From Idiomarina zobellii (GTDB taxonomy: Bacteria; Pseudomonadota; Gammaproteobacteria; Enterobacterales; Alteromonadaceae): a stretch of 64,000 bases of DNA. The notes below the pieces were generated by a model. That model ran no database searches, was not told where the DNA came from, and worked only from the letters and a program-made list of their open reading frames with translations. Shown in pieces: positions 7,733 through 18,397 of the stretch. Numbering within the stretch: position 1 is the stretch's first letter; the number at the start of each line of letters is the position of its first letter. A program made the position numbers and the translations under genes. The stretch covers positions 1 to 64,000 of the forward strand of contig NZ_FNCB01000011.1 in assembly GCF_900100855.1 (NCBI RefSeq), written 5' to 3'.

Positions 7733-8850
7733 GCGTCTTAAGTTTTATAGATAAACTGCTGGATGGGGGCGATGTAAAGTGGCTGCCTTTAGAGCAACTT
7801 GCCAAGATTAAGCATGGTAAAGACTGGAAAGGCTTAGGTTCCGGTGATGTTCCTGTGTACGGTTCGGGTGGAGTAATGGGATATGTCGATACATACTCGT
7901 ATGACAGGCCAACGGTATTAATACCCCGAAAAGGTACTATCACAAATATCTTCTATGTTGAGACACCTTTTTGGAACGTTGACACCATTTACTATACCGA
8001 AATTGACACTTCCAAGATCGTACCAAAATATCTTTATCATTTTTTTCAAACGATTGACCTTATGGCACTAGATACTGGCTCAGGAAGACCGAGTCTGACG
8101 CAAGCTATTTTGAACAAAATTCTTGTCCCCATACCCTGTCCAGATAACCAAGAAAGATCGCTAGAAATCCAAGCCGAAATCGTGCGTATCCTGGACGCAT
8201 TTACCGCTATGACCGCCGAGTTGACCACCGAGCTTAACCTAAGAAAAAAACAATACAACTACTACCGCGACAAAGTACTTACCTTTGAGGAAGGAAAAGT
8301 AGAATGGAAAGTGCTAGGGGATGTGGCCGTAATCGGTACGGGTAGTCATGATACAAAAGATGCTATATCTGATGGCGATTATATTTTTTACGCCCGCGGT
8401 CGCGAACCGTTAAGGCTAAATGTATTCGACTTCGATGAAACTGCAATCATCACAGCTGGTGATGGGGCCGGAGTAGGCAAAGTGTATCACTATGCCCAAG
8501 GTAGGTATGCCTTACATCAGCGAGCATATCGTATTGTTCCTAGCGAGTTCATGGAGCCAAGGTTTGTATATCATTATATATCCGCATATTTTTACGCATA
8601 CGTTCAAAAAGCGTCGGTAAGCTCATCGGTTACATCTCTTCGCAGACCAATGTTTTTAAAATTTCCTATACCCGTACCATCACTTGAAGAGCAAGGTCGA
8701 ATTGTCGAAATCCTTGACAAATTCGACGTCCTGACCAATTCCGTCACCGAGGGCTTGCCTCGAGAAATCGAGCTTCGTCAAAAGCAATACGAATACTATC
8801 GCGATTTACTGCTGAGCTTCTCTAAGCCAGATTCAGAGGTAGCGGCCTGA
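7729..8850 (+). CDS. hsdS: Type I specificity subunit HsdS
   Basis: A 373-residue DNA-recognition subunit with two target-recognition domains, about residues 12-145 and 195-330. Each is followed by a conserved helix: [16 protein letters not shown] after the first and [16 protein letters not shown] at the end. The near-identical helices are the usual internal repeat of HsdS and set the spacing of the bipartite target. The first domain contains the typical SGRPSLTQ-like loop ([20 protein letters not shown]). The target sequence cannot be read from the protein. The gene overlaps hsdM by 4 bases and ends one base before prrC. Confidence 0.95.
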   Translation: MSVLSFIDKLLDGGDVKWLPLEQLAKIKHGKDWKGLGSGDVPVYGSGGVMGYVDTYSYDRPTVLIPRKGTITNIFYVETPFWNVDTIYYTEIDTSKIVPKYLYHFFQTIDLMALDTGSGRPSLTQAILNKILVPIPCPDNQERSLEIQAEIVRILDAFTAMTAELTTELNLRKKQYNYYRDKVLTFEEGKVEWKVLGDVAVIGTGSHDTKDAISDGDYIFYARGREPLRLNVFDFDETAIITAGDGAGVGKVYHYAQGRYALHQRAYRIVPSEFMEPRFVYHYISAYFYAYVQKASVSSSVTSLRRPMFLKFPIPVPSLEEQGRIVEILDKFDVLTNSVTEGLPREIELRQKQYEYYRDLLLSFSKPDSEVAA

Positions 8851-8851
8851 T

Positions 8852-10036
8852 ATGAGTAAGAGCCTAGAACAAGTTGCTGAGCAGTTAAAAAATACCAATA
8901 AGAAAGTGCAGTTGATATATGCCTTTAATGGTACAGGGAAGACACGTTTGTCGCGAATCTTTAAAGATTTGATTGTACCCAAAAATGGGGCGCAGAATGG
9001 TGGTGAGGACGCTGGGCAGATTGAGCTCTCGCGCAATAAAATTCTTTACTACAATGCATTTACAGAAGACCTATTTTATTGGGATAACGACTTAGAGGGT
9101 GATGTTGAGCCAAAGCTGAAGATTCAACCTAATAGTTTTACTGACTGGGTACTACAAGAGCAAGGCCAGGATCAAAATGTTGTTTCATACTTTCAAAGGT
9201 TTTCCAGTGGAAAGTTAACTCCTCGCTTTAATCCAGAATATACCTTCAACGACGAGAGTGGACAACATAAGACGATTAAAGCATTTTCGGAAGTGACTTT
9301 CTCTTTGGAGCGTGGCGACGATGATAGCTCAGGTGTTTTGAAAATTTCAAAAGGTGAAGAGAGTAACTTTGTTTGGAGTATTTTCTACAACCTTTTGGAA
9401 CAAGTAATAGATATCTTAAATGTTGCAGACCCTAATGAAAGAGAAACAGAGCAATTCAATCAGCTAAAATATGTGTATATAGATGACCCTGTCAGCTCTC
9501 TAGACGAAAACCATCTAATAGAGTTAGCTGTCAATTTGGCAGCGCTAATTAGATCTAGTTATTTTTCTAATGATGGGCGTGATGGACTAAGGTTTATTAT
9601 ATCAACGCACAGTACTATTTTTTATAATGTACTTTACAACGAGTTAAAACTCAAAAATGGTTATATTCTAAGTAAATTTGATGACGAGACCTTTGAACTA
9701 GAGGAGAAGAAAGGCGATTCAAATAAAAGCTTCTCTTATCATTTACACATCAAGAAGCTGATAGAACTAGCTATCGAATCAAGTAGTGTTCAGCGCTATC
9801 ATTTCGCTTTGCTTCGAAACTTATATGAAAAAACGGCTAACTTCCTTGGATATAACCGATGGTCCGACTTATTGCCGGAACCAAAGAAGGCATATGCTAA
9901 TCGGATCATGAACTTTTATCCTCATAATACTCTTACTAATGAAGAAATAGCAGAACCCACAGCGCCTGAAAAAGAGATGGTTCGCACTCTACTTGAAAAC
10001 CTTAATACATATGGGTTTTGGAACGAGGATGTATAA
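8852..10036 (+). CDS. prrC: tRNA-Lys anticodon nuclease PrrC
   Basis: A 394-residue suicidal ribonuclease of the PrrC family, normally held inactive by the type I enzyme. It is released when a phage inhibitor disables restriction, and then cleaves tRNA-Lys in the anticodon loop. The N-terminal ATPase has Walker A FNGTGKT with K30, an ABC-like signature KISKGEESN, and Walker [12 protein letters not shown] with D211 and D212. The nuclease triad of E. coli PrrC (R320, E324, H356) corresponds exactly in spacing to R322 (in [10 protein letters not shown]), E326 and H358 (in NFYPHNTL). Its place between hsdS and hsdR is the diagnostic context. It lacks roughly ten residues found before Walker A in the E. 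coli protein as I recall it. Confidence 0.96.
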   Translation: MSKSLEQVAEQLKNTNKKVQLIYAFNGTGKTRLSRIFKDLIVPKNGAQNGGEDAGQIELSRNKILYYNAFTEDLFYWDNDLEGDVEPKLKIQPNSFTDWVLQEQGQDQNVVSYFQRFSSGKLTPRFNPEYTFNDESGQHKTIKAFSEVTFSLERGDDDSSGVLKISKGEESNFVWSIFYNLLEQVIDILNVADPNERETEQFNQLKYVYIDDPVSSLDENHLIELAVNLAALIRSSYFSNDGRDGLRFIISTHSTIFYNVLYNELKLKNGYILSKFDDETFELEEKKGDSNKSFSYHLHIKKLIELAIESSSVQRYHFALLRNLYEKTANFLGYNRWSDLLPEPKKAYANRIMNFYPHNTLTNEEIAEPTAPEKEMVRTLLENLNTYGFWNEDV

Positions 10037-10037
10037 C

Positions 10038-13000
10038 ATGGCTGACTATAAAACCATCGTAGAGTCCAGCAATTTTATTGTTCTCGATAGTTACACTAAG
10101 CAATGGCAAGTGAATGAGAATTATCAGAGCGAAGGCGATCTGGAGCGGGAGCTGATTCAGGACTTAAGCAACCAAGGATACGAGTATTTGCCCAATCTTA
10201 ATAACCCAGAAGCCATGCTTGCAAATGTGCGAATGCAACTGCAAACACTCAATAATTTAGAGTTTTTAGAGAGTGAGTGGAAACGATTCGTTGAAACCTA
10301 TTTGGATAAACCAAGTGATACTATCGTCGATAAAACTCGCAAAATCCACGATGATTATATTCACGACTTTGTGTTTGACGACGGCCGTATAAAAAATATT
10401 TACCTAGTCGATAAAAAGAAAATTTCCCGCAACAAAGTTCAGGTGATTAAGCAATTTGAGCAAATTGGTAGTCATGCCAACCGTTACGATGTGACCATTC
10501 TGGTGAACGGACTACCACTGGTTCAAATCGAGCTAAAAAAACGTGGCATCGCTATTCGCGAGGCGTTTAATCAGGTACATCGTTACAGCAAAGAAAGCTT
10601 TAACAGCGAAAATTCGCTGTATAAATACTTACAATTGTTTGTGATCTCAAACGGTACCGACACACGCTATTTCGCCAATACCACCCAGCGCAACAAAAAC
10701 AGTTTTGATTTCACCATGAACTGGGCGAAGTCCGATAATAGTCTAATCAAAGACTTAAAGGACTTTACCACGACCTTTTTCCAAAAGAACACCCTGCTCA
10801 ATGTGCTGTTGCACTATTCTGTATTTGACGTCAGTGATACGTTGCTGGTAATGCGGCCGTATCAGATTGCCGCTACAGAACGCATTTTATGGAAAATTAA
10901 AAGCTCTTTTGAAGCTAAAAACTGGAGTAGACCGGAAAGCGGTGGGTTTGTCTGGCATACCACAGGTTCCGGTAAAACCTTAACGAGCTTCAAAGCAGCA
11001 CGATTAGCCACCGAATTGGAGTTTATCGACAAGGTGTTCTTTGTGGTAGACAGGAAAGATCTGGACTACCAGACAATGAAGGAATACCAACGCTTTTCCC
11101 CCGATAGCGTAAATGGTTCAGACAGCACCGCAGGCTTAAAACGCAATCTGGATAAAGACGACAACAAGATCGTCGTAACCACAATTCAGAAGCTCAATAA
11201 CCTGATGAAAAGCGAAGGTGATCTTTCTATTTACAACAAGCAGGTGGTTTTTATCTTCGATGAATGCCACCGAAGTCAGTTCGGTGAAGCGCAAAAAAAT
11301 CTGAAGAAGAAGTTTAAGCGTTTCTATCAGTTTGGCTTTACCGGTACACCTATCTTCCCGCAAAACGCCTTGGGTGCAGAAACCACCGCCAGCGTGTTTG
11401 GACGTGAACTCCACTCTTATGTGATCACCGATGCAATCCGAGACGAAAAGGTGCTCAAGTTCAAGGTGGACTACAACGATGTTCGCCCGAAGTTCAAAGA
11501 AATTGAATCCGAGCAAGATGAGAAGAAACTGAGTGCGCTTGAGAATAAACAGGCCTTGCTGCACCCGGAGCGTATTCGTGAAATATCGCTGTACATTCTG
11601 AACAACTACCGCCAGAAAACACATCGGCTGCAAGCGAATGCGAAAGGATTCAATGCAATGTTCGCGGTCAGTAGTGTAGATGCCGCTAAGCTTTATTACG
11701 AGTCGCTTAACAAGTTGCAAGCAGGTAGCGAAAAGCCGTTGAGAATCGCCACTATCTTTTCCTTTGCTGCCAATGAAGAGCAAGATGCCATCGGTGATAT
11801 CGTCGACGAAAGTTTTGAAGTGTCAGCTATGAACTCCAGCGCCAAGGAGTTTTTAAACGTCGCGATAGCCGATTATAACACTTTCTTTAAAACTAACTTC
11901 AGTGTCGACAGCAACGGATTTCAGAACTATTACCGCGACCTAGCTAAGCGAGTTAAAACCAAGGAAATCGACCTGTTGATCGTCGTGGGCATGTTCCTCA
12001 CAGGCTTTGACGCGCCCACGCTGAATACCTTGTTTGTAGACAAAAACTTGCGTTATCACGGCCTGATGCAGGCCTACTCACGTACCAACCGTATTTATGA
12101 CGCCACCAAAACTTTTGGCAATATCGTCACCTTCCGTGACTTGGAAAAAGCTACGGTAGATGCCATCACGCTTTTTGGTGATAAAAACACTAAAAACGTG
12201 GTGCTGGAAAAAAGTTACAAGGAATACATGGAAGGCTTCACTGATGTTGTCACTGGTGAAGTGCGGCGTGGATTTATGGAAGTGGTTGGTGAGTTGGAGC
12301 AGCATTTTCCTGATCCGACCAACATTGGAAAAGAAGCCGACAAAAAAGCCTTTGCTAAACTCTTCGGCGAGTACCTGCGAGTCGAGAACATACTGCAAAA
12401 CTACGATGAATTTGCCAGTCTGAAAGCCTTGCAAACATTGGATATGAACAATCCGGAGGCTGTTGAAGCGTTTAAAGTCGAACATTACTTGGATGACGAA
12501 AAGTTGGCTGAGCTACAAACCATACGCTTACCAGCCGAACGCAAAGTTCAGGATTACCGATCTACCTATAACGATATCCGAGATTGGCAGCGTCGCCAAA
12601 AATCGGCCGATGAGAAGGAACAATCCACTATTGACTGGGACGATGTTGTATTTGAAGTGGACCTGCTGAAGTCGCAAGAGATCAATCTGGATTACATACT
12701 TGAGTTGATCTTCGAGCACAACAAAAATAACAAAAGTAAAACAGATTTGGTCGACGAAGTGCGCCGAGTTATTCGTGCCAGCCTGGGGAACCGTGCCAAA
12801 GAAAGTCTGATGGTGGACTTTATTAACCAAACCAATCTGGACCTGATTGGTGACAAAGCCAGTGTGATTGAGGCGTTCTTTGCTTTTGCACAGTCGGAAC
12901 AGCAGCGTGAAGCCGAAGCACTTATTAGTGAGGAAAATCTTGATCCTGATGAAGCTCGGCGTTATATCACTACTTCGCTTAAACGTGAGTATGCCAGCGA

Positions 13001-13136
13001 CGCCGGAACACAGCTCAACAACATTCTTCCGAAGATGAGCCCATTGAACCCGCAATACTTGAGCAAGAAGCAGAGCGTTTTTCAGAAAATCGCTGCATTT
13101 GTTGAGAAATTTAAAGGTGTCGGAGGCAAGGTTTGA
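10038..13136 (+). CDS. hsdR: Type I restriction endonuclease subunit HsdR
   Basis: A 1032-residue translocase/nuclease subunit. The start MADYKTIV at 10038 follows the prrC stop by one base; an upstream in-frame start at 9993 would lie inside prrC and is rejected. The PD-(D/E)xK nuclease region includes E165 in QIELKKRG. The SF2 motor has TTGSGKT with K313 and DECH at 408-411, then FTGTPIF, and [21 protein letters not shown] as late helicase motifs. A C-terminal helical domain binds the methylase. All key residues are present, so the locus should be able to restrict unmodified DNA. Confidence 0.96.
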   Translation: MADYKTIVESSNFIVLDSYTKQWQVNENYQSEGDLERELIQDLSNQGYEYLPNLNNPEAMLANVRMQLQTLNNLEFLESEWKRFVETYLDKPSDTIVDKTRKIHDDYIHDFVFDDGRIKNIYLVDKKKISRNKVQVIKQFEQIGSHANRYDVTILVNGLPLVQIELKKRGIAIREAFNQVHRYSKESFNSENSLYKYLQLFVISNGTDTRYFANTTQRNKNSFDFTMNWAKSDNSLIKDLKDFTTTFFQKNTLLNVLLHYSVFDVSDTLLVMRPYQIAATERILWKIKSSFEAKNWSRPESGGFVWHTTGSGKTLTSFKAARLATELEFIDKVFFVVDRKDLDYQTMKEYQRFSPDSVNGSDSTAGLKRNLDKDDNKIVVTTIQKLNNLMKSEGDLSIYNKQVVFIFDECHRSQFGEAQKNLKKKFKRFYQFGFTGTPIFPQNALGAETTASVFGRELHSYVITDAIRDEKVLKFKVDYNDVRPKFKEIESEQDEKKLSALENKQALLHPERIREISLYILNNYRQKTHRLQANAKGFNAMFAVSSVDAAKLYYESLNKLQAGSEKPLRIATIFSFAANEEQDAIGDIVDESFEVSAMNSSAKEFLNVAIADYNTFFKTNFSVDSNGFQNYYRDLAKRVKTKEIDLLIVVGMFLTGFDAPTLNTLFVDKNLRYHGLMQAYSRTNRIYDATKTFGNIVTFRDLEKATVDAITLFGDKNTKNVVLEKSYKEYMEGFTDVVTGEVRRGFMEVVGELEQHFPDPTNIGKEADKKAFAKLFGEYLRVENILQNYDEFASLKALQTLDMNNPEAVEAFKVEHYLDDEKLAELQTIRLPAERKVQDYRSTYNDIRDWQRRQKSADEKEQSTIDWDDVVFEVDLLKSQEINLDYILELIFEHNKNNKSKTDLVDEVRRVIRASLGNRAKESLMVDFINQTNLDLIGDKASVIEAFFAFAQSEQQREAEALISEENLDPDEARRYITTSLKREYASDAGTQLNNILPKMSPLNPQYLSKKQSVFQKIAAFVEKFKGVGGKV

Positions 13137-13201
13137 TAAGTAGCCAGGACTCATCAAGCGTTGAATCGCAGTAACAGAACAAAAAAGGGATAACGTCCGC
13201 T

Positions 13202-15301
13202 ATGAAAGCTACAGAAGCCAAGCTGCTCGACTTCCTGAAGAAGTCGCCACAATTTGTCATTCCGATCTACCAGAGAACGTACTCCTGGTCTGAACAGCAA
13301 TGTCGCCAACTGTGGGACGACATTATGCGAGCCGGGACCGACGATGGTATATCAGCACATTTCATTGGCTCGGTGGTCTACATCGAGAAGGGGCTTTATC
13401 AGGTGTCCAGTCAATCACCGTTGCTGGTCATTGATGGGCAACAGCGACTGACTACCACCATGCTGATTCTTGAGGCGCTATCTCGACACCTTGGGGAAAC
13501 AGAACCTCTGGAGGGGTTTTCGGCTAAGAAGCTGCGCAATTACTACCTGCTTAACCCGTTGGAAGACGGTGAGCGAGCGTACAAACTGCTATTGACCCAG
13601 ACGGACAAAGAGAGCCTTCTGGCGTTGGTCACGCAGAAGCGGTTACCTGATGACGGTTCTCTTCGAATCCAGGAAAACTTCGAGTTCTTCAACAGCCAAA
13701 TTGAGCGGCTTAACGGGGAACTGGAAACCCTCTGCCGGGGCCTTTCAAAGCTCATCATCGTTGATATTGCGCTGAGCCGAGACCAGGATAACCCTCAACT
13801 CATTTTTGAGAGCATGAATTCCACAGGAAAAGCTTTGAGCCAGGCTGACCTGATCCGGAACTATGTGCTGATGGGACTGGAGCCGGAGCATCAAACTCGG
13901 CTCTATCGCGATCACTGGCGTCCGATGGAGGTGGAATTCGGGCAAGAAGGCTATGGCGTTTACTTTGACAGCTTCATGCGCCACTACCTCACGGTTAAAA
14001 CCGGGGAAATTCCACGGTTAGATGAGGTATACGAGGCTTTCAAACAGCATTCACGTCGCGCCGAAGTTGCGAGTGCTGGTGTCGATTCATTGGTTGCTGA
14101 AATACATGCTTTCGCTCGGTATTTTTGTGCGATGGCATTGGGGAAAGAAACAGATAAACAGCTAGGAATGGCATTTAAGGACCTGCGGGAGCTAAAAGTC
14201 GACGTGGCATATCCGTTTCTGCTGGAACTTTACCATGATTACCAACAGGACAATCTGTCCCGAGATGACTTTCATAGCGCTATTCGGCTGATCGAGGCTT
14301 ATGTGTTCCGTCGTGCCGTTTGTGCCATCCCCACAAACTCGCTGAACAAGACCTTTGCGACCTTTCACAAATCATTGCAGAAGGACCGTTACCTGGAGAG
14401 CATCAAGGCTCACCTGCTAGGTTTGAAGTCATACCGGCGTTTTCCGAATGACGAAGAGTTCAAAAGGGAACTGGCAGTACGCGATCTCTATAATTTCCGC
14501 AGTCGGAGTTACTGGTTACGCCGCCTGGAGAATTTCGAGCGCAAGGAACGGGTTCCGGTCGACGAATACACGATTGAACACATCATGCCGCAGAATGAGA
14601 ATCTGTCTGTTAGATGGAAGGATGAGCTAGGTCCGGAATGGAAGCGTGTGCATGAAACCTGGCTGCATACGCTGGGTAACCTGACTCTTACGGGCTACAA
14701 CTCAGAGTACAGCGACCGAGCTTTCATCGAGAAGCGCGATATGCAGGGCGGATTCAAACAAAGCCCTCTACGGCTCAACGAGGGCCTGGGAGCTGTAGAA
14801 GCATGGAATGAGGACTCAATTAAGAATCGGGCCGCCAAGCTGGCCCAGGAAGCGGTGCGGGTTTGGGCGGCTCCGGTATTGCCGGACGAGATCCTCGATA
14901 CCTACCGCAACGTGGCCGTCAAACCAGAAGCCTACAACCTTGAGGATCACCCTCAACTAGCAAACGGGACCCCAATGCGCGCTCTATTTGAGCAGCTCCG
15001 AAAGGAAGTCCTGGCGCTCGACCCGAGCGTCTCTGAAGAAGTCCTCAAGCTCTATATAGCGTTCAAAGCCGAGACGAACTTTGTCGATGTGGTCCCGCAA
15101 AAGACCCGTTTGCGACTGTCTCTGAATATGCCGTTTCACGAGTTGAGCGATCCGAAAGGGATGGCTCGTGACGTGACCAACCTCGGACGTTGGGGAAATG
15201 GCGATGTGGAAGTAGGGTTAAGTGAGGAATCTGAGCTGGCCTATGTAATGGGGCTCATTCGACAGGCGTTCGAAAAGCAGATGGGGAACGACGCTGATTG
15301 A
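13202..15301 (+). CDS. GmrSD-like restriction protein (DUF262-DUF1524, with DUF5655-like tail)
   Basis: A 699-residue single-chain relative of the type IV enzyme GmrSD, which attacks DNA with modified bases. The N-terminal DUF262 domain has the nucleotide-binding motif DGQQR at 78-82. The DUF1524 nuclease domain has the HNH-like motif EHIMPQN with H460, followed by LHTLGNLTLTGYNSEYSDRAF. The last 140 residues look like the DUF5655 domain often appended to these proteins. It lies 65 bases after hsdR in the same direction, probably a separate defence unit stacked beside the type I system. The substrate modification is unknown. Confidence 0.9.
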   Translation: MKATEAKLLDFLKKSPQFVIPIYQRTYSWSEQQCRQLWDDIMRAGTDDGISAHFIGSVVYIEKGLYQVSSQSPLLVIDGQQRLTTTMLILEALSRHLGETEPLEGFSAKKLRNYYLLNPLEDGERAYKLLLTQTDKESLLALVTQKRLPDDGSLRIQENFEFFNSQIERLNGELETLCRGLSKLIIVDIALSRDQDNPQLIFESMNSTGKALSQADLIRNYVLMGLEPEHQTRLYRDHWRPMEVEFGQEGYGVYFDSFMRHYLTVKTGEIPRLDEVYEAFKQHSRRAEVASAGVDSLVAEIHAFARYFCAMALGKETDKQLGMAFKDLRELKVDVAYPFLLELYHDYQQDNLSRDDFHSAIRLIEAYVFRRAVCAIPTNSLNKTFATFHKSLQKDRYLESIKAHLLGLKSYRRFPNDEEFKRELAVRDLYNFRSRSYWLRRLENFERKERVPVDEYTIEHIMPQNENLSVRWKDELGPEWKRVHETWLHTLGNLTLTGYNSEYSDRAFIEKRDMQGGFKQSPLRLNEGLGAVEAWNEDSIKNRAAKLAQEAVRVWAAPVLPDEILDTYRNVAVKPEAYNLEDHPQLANGTPMRALFEQLRKEVLALDPSVSEEVLKLYIAFKAETNFVDVVPQKTRLRLSLNMPFHELSDPKGMARDVTNLGRWGNGDVEVGLSEESELAYVMGLIRQAFEKQMGNDAD

Positions 15302-15754
15302 GCAGTGGGAACAGCGCCCCGGCAACTGGGGCGGAAAGTAGTGGCTGGATGATCACAATGAGCGAGAGTTCTCCAACAGCGGTCGGGGACTCTCCTGGAG
15401 GACTTTCCAATCGCTACACATACCTATCTGATTTGGATAACTTTGAGCTCATTCCATGCGCTCTAATAGGTCGCCTCTTGGATATATGAGCAGCACATAC
15501 GCTATTAATCTGGATAAGTTGTTGTCGGAATCCCAGTGCGTGAGTTTTCCAAATCAGGTGGAAACGACGGGCTCTTAGTCCAATAACCTCCATGCCAGTG
15601 TTTCTGAGCCTGACCCATTCCGAAGAGCCTCGAAAAGGACTCGTTGCGCATTTCTTAATGTTTTCCAGAATCGACGTTTACTTATACGACGTGGATGGGG
15701 CTCTGAAAGGGCCTTTATAATATTTTATTTCTCTCCCGAAATAATTGCGTGCAA
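15302..15754. other. Gap without a convincing gene
   Basis: About 450 bases follow the GmrSD-like gene. A TTG-started frame of 63 codons at 15298-15489 has no ribosome site and a low-complexity product, so I do not call it. GCCCC/GGGGC arms near 15315-15334 and a TTATTTC/GAAATAA hairpin at 15725-15744 are visible. The second could end transcription of the regulator gene reading leftward. The remainder may be gene debris from cargo exchange. Confidence 0.4.
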
Positions 15755-16543
15755 CTACTCAATCCTCTGTGCATAAACAACCAATCGGAGATGACGATCA
15801 GCATCGACGGTCATTGAAGTGTGTTCAAAAGAGATAGTCTCACTCTCCATTTTCATATCCCTGACACCTTGACACGGGGCGTCAACATCATGGCGATTCC
15901 ACCATTGCCTGAAGTCAGGAGAAGCCTTCTGTAAATTGGTAACCAGAGCCTGGATATCCGCTTCTTGCGTTGCGTGAGCGTAGTCTCGCCTAAAACTGGA
16001 TAACATCTGAGCCGCCTGATTGTCCCAGTCAACCAGACGTTCGCGGAGAGCGGGATCTGTGAATAGCATCCAAAGCAGGTTGCGTTGCCCAGGAGGATGG
16101 CGATTGAAGCCAAAAAGCCGGTCGGCCTCCTCGTTGAAAGCCAACACATCCCACCGTAGGTTAAGTACATAAGTGCCGTGAGGCGATAAGTCTCTCATCA
16201 GCCTCAATATTAAAGGCGGAACTTTACAGTAAGTCTTGCCAGGTTCCGGCGGCAGCCTGTCATGAGCGAGCAAAAACAGATGCCTACGTTCGGCGGCATC
16301 CAGTTTCAGCGCTTGGGCCAAGTTATCGAGAAACGAGGAAGACGTACTAATATCTCGCCCCTGTTCGAGCCATGTATACCAAGTGAGTCCCACCCCCGAT
16401 AGAGCGGCAACTTCTTCACGCCGCAACCCTGGTGTCCGTCTACGCCCCCCACTAGGGAGCCCCACGTCTGTAGGAGCCAGACGTTCTCGCCGTGATTTCA
16501 AGAAAGCAGCTAGCTCCTTTCTTGTACGCTCTAACTTACTCAT
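15755..16543 (-). CDS. MmyB-like XRE-family transcriptional regulator
   Basis: A 262-residue regulator. The N-terminus carries an XRE helix-turn-helix (about 35-70) preceded by the motif RTPGLRREEVAALSGV, which is the hallmark of this group. The C-terminal MmyB-type ligand-binding domain (about 105-260) contains FNEEADRLFGF and FTDPALRERLVDW. Related proteins sense small hydrophobic ligands and control a neighbouring gene. It is divergent from the MFS exporter with a 98-base shared promoter region, so it probably regulates that exporter. Confidence 0.9.
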   Translation of the reverse strand: MSKLERTRKELAAFLKSRRERLAPTDVGLPSGGRRRTPGLRREEVAALSGVGLTWYTWLEQGRDISTSSSFLDNLAQALKLDAAERRHLFLLAHDRLPPEPGKTYCKVPPLILRLMRDLSPHGTYVLNLRWDVLAFNEEADRLFGFNRHPPGQRNLLWMLFTDPALRERLVDWDNQAAQMLSSFRRDYAHATQEADIQALVTNLQKASPDFRQWWNRHDVDAPCQGVRDMKMESETISFEHTSMTVDADRHLRLVVYAQRIE

Positions 16544-16641
16544 GTGTTTCCTGTTGCTTTTAGTAATAGCATAAATGGTTAAATTGTAACACCTTAATGC
16601 TGCTTATAGAATGACGGCTTTTCCACTAGGAGAGTCTATTT

Positions 16642-17853
16642 ATGAGCTCAAATAATGAAATGTGCGTCCCAGAGAGTGCGCCCACGATCACGACAAACTC
16701 GAATTCACTCATAGTTTACTTAATTGCTTTAGGCGCTTTTGCGCTGGGTATGGCTTCTTATGTTACCGCTGGGTTAATACCTCTGATTGAACAGTCTTTC
16801 GGAGTCTCCGTTGGCGTGGCTGCTCAGCTTGTGACAGCTTTTACTCTCGCCTATGGCATTGGGTCACCGATCGTTGTGGCTTTGTTACCAGGAAACCGGC
16901 AACGAAATGGGCTATTAGCTGCGCTTGGGTTATTTGTTCTGTCAAACGCTGCGAGCGCACTATCCACAGACTTTTACTTTCTGCTTGCTTTCCGTGCCTT
17001 AGCAGGGGTTGGGTCCGGTGTTTATCTTGCAATGGGGATCGCGATCGCGGCGTCACTGTCATCCTCAGCTCGTGGCAAAGCAATAGCTATTATCATGGGA
17101 GGAATGGCGGCAGGTACTGTTTTGGGCGTTCCGGGAGGACTTGTACTGGCGGAAAAACTAGGTTGGGCCTCCGCGCTTTGGCTGGTGACATTACTTGGAA
17201 TGATAGCGTTTCTCGGGTTGGCTTGGCGACTACCAGAGCTGCCAAGTTCAGATGCCGTACCGTTACGTAAAAAGTTGTCCTTGTTGGTAGATGGTCAGGT
17301 AATCGTGGTCCTGTCAGTATCTTTGCTTGCCGCTATCGCCAGTTTAGGGATGTATACCTTTTTGGCTCCTCTTATGTCTTCTTCTGAATACGGGGACGTT
17401 GACTCGATCACGCCGTTTCTATGGGTTTGGGGGATTGGAGGTGTGCTTGGCAGCTTCTTAGTAGGACCTCTCGCTGATCGCGTTAAAGGACCCCAGATGA
17501 CATTGGCTATTATGTTAATTCTGGCAATATCTCTGGCTATTCTACCAGTAGTTGCGTCCTGGAATGCTTGGTTGGCAATGGTGCCAATCATTCTGTGGGG
17601 GGCCGTTGGATGGGCACTGCAGGTTCCCCAGAATAATCAGCTGATTCATGTGAGGGAATCTAAGGGTGACGGAAATCTAGCTGTAGCACTTAATGAATCG
17701 GCTTTGTATTTAGGAAGCGCTATTGGTGCTGCGGCAGGTGGTATGGCTCTGGCGATGGATTTACCGATCTGGGCATTGCCTGTTGGAGCGGGAGCTGTGG
17801 CTGTAATTGGAGCCGTATTGCAGTGTATTAACGTCCGTAGAATTGGTATCTAA
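16642..17853 (+). CDS. MFS drug/metabolite exporter (DHA1 type)
   Basis: A 403-residue inner-membrane transporter with twelve predicted hydrophobic helices. The N-terminal half has FRALAGVGSGVYLAMGIAIA, close to the DHA1 motif around helices 4-5 of AraJ/chloramphenicol-exporter proteins. A cytoplasmic loop lies around residues 200-212. GGAG about 12 bases upstream supports the start. It sits divergent from the MmyB-like regulator, the arrangement of an inducible efflux pair. The substrate is unknown. A perfect hairpin 17 bases after the stop ends the unit. Confidence 0.9.
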   Translation: MSSNNEMCVPESAPTITTNSNSLIVYLIALGAFALGMASYVTAGLIPLIEQSFGVSVGVAAQLVTAFTLAYGIGSPIVVALLPGNRQRNGLLAALGLFVLSNAASALSTDFYFLLAFRALAGVGSGVYLAMGIAIAASLSSSARGKAIAIIMGGMAAGTVLGVPGGLVLAEKLGWASALWLVTLLGMIAFLGLAWRLPELPSSDAVPLRKKLSLLVDGQVIVVLSVSLLAAIASLGMYTFLAPLMSSSEYGDVDSITPFLWVWGIGGVLGSFLVGPLADRVKGPQMTLAIMLILAISLAILPVVASWNAWLAMVPIILWGAVGWALQVPQNNQLIHVRESKGDGNLAVALNESALYLGSAIGAAAGGMALAMDLPIWALPVGAGAVAVIGAVLQCINVRRIGI

Positions 17854-17870
17854 CTCTGATTTCCTCAAAC

Positions 17871-17900
17871 CTATTCCTATCCTGGCTAGGATAGGAATAG
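17871..17900 (+). terminator. 13-base perfect hairpin after the MFS gene
   Basis: CTATTCCTATCCT and AGGATAGGAATAG form a perfect stem around a 4-base loop (17884-17887). No T-run follows, so it may end transcription with help or protect the 3' end of the message. Confidence 0.5.
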
Positions 17901-17940
17901 TGGCTGTGAATCAAAATATGATTCTGAGACCGGAGAATGA

Positions 17941-17956
17941 CTTTCACATGTGAAAG
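17941..17956. repeat. Perfect 16-base palindrome in the gap before the AlpA-like gene
   Basis: CTTTCACATGTGAAAG is its own reverse complement. It lies in a 331-base gene-free stretch (17854-18184) with the hairpin at 17871-17900 and a GCCC/GGGC hairpin near 18095-18115. An operator for the integration/replication module downstream is a plausible reading. Confidence 0.5.
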
Positions 17957-18184
17957 CCATGCAGCTAACTTGGTCATTAAATGCACAAAACCCACTCATG
18001 TAAGCCCTAATTTTGCGATTATGACGTTCTTTTTCTGGTTTCTTGTGATTTTTATCTATTAATAATCAATGGCTTATTAGCCGACCTCTCCTTTGCGCCC
18101 TTTTTGGGCAATTCCGCGGTTCTCCCCTAAGACGAATATTTCCGATGATTGCTCCGAACGATTCACAACCGAACTGGAGTAGTC

Positions 18185-18382
18185 ATGAAGAAACAATCAA
18201 ATACCTCGACTGAGCGTCTACTGACTTATGAAGAAGTCTGCACCGTCCTGAAAACATCGCAGGCAACGCTGCGCCGCTATGTAAAACAGGGGCGGTTCCC
18301 GGCACCTGTGAAGCCGAATCCCCATGGGCGAGCCGTTCGCTTTCGCTACCAGGACGTAAAAGCGTGGCTGGACAAGCTGTGA
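18185..18382 (+). CDS. AlpA-like/MerR-type HTH protein (excisionase-like)
   Basis: A 65-residue DNA-binding protein started at the ATG behind GGAG at 18175-18178; an earlier in-frame start at 18149 lacks a ribosome site. It is a winged helix-turn-helix of the AlpA/HTH_17 type: LTYEEVCTVLKTSQATLRRYVKQGRFPAP is followed by GRAVRFRYQDVKAWLDKL. Such proteins activate or direct excision of integrated elements. It lies 15 bases before the DUF927 gene and is probably cotranscribed with it. Confidence 0.85.
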   Translation: MKKQSNTSTERLLTYEEVCTVLKTSQATLRRYVKQGRFPAPVKPNPHGRAVRFRYQDVKAWLDKL

Positions 18383-18397
18383 GAGGAGCTGCGTGAT

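Noticed and set aside
11136-11783. 215-codon frame opposite hsdR
   Set aside because: It lies wholly inside hsdR on the other strand, and hsdR is certain from its motifs.
12528-13157. 209-codon frame opposite the end of hsdR
   Set aside because: A shadow of the hsdR coding frame with no recognisable product.
15298-15489. 63-codon frame overlapping the end of the GmrSD-like gene
   Set aside because: TTG start, no ribosome site and a Ser/Gly-rich low-complexity product.
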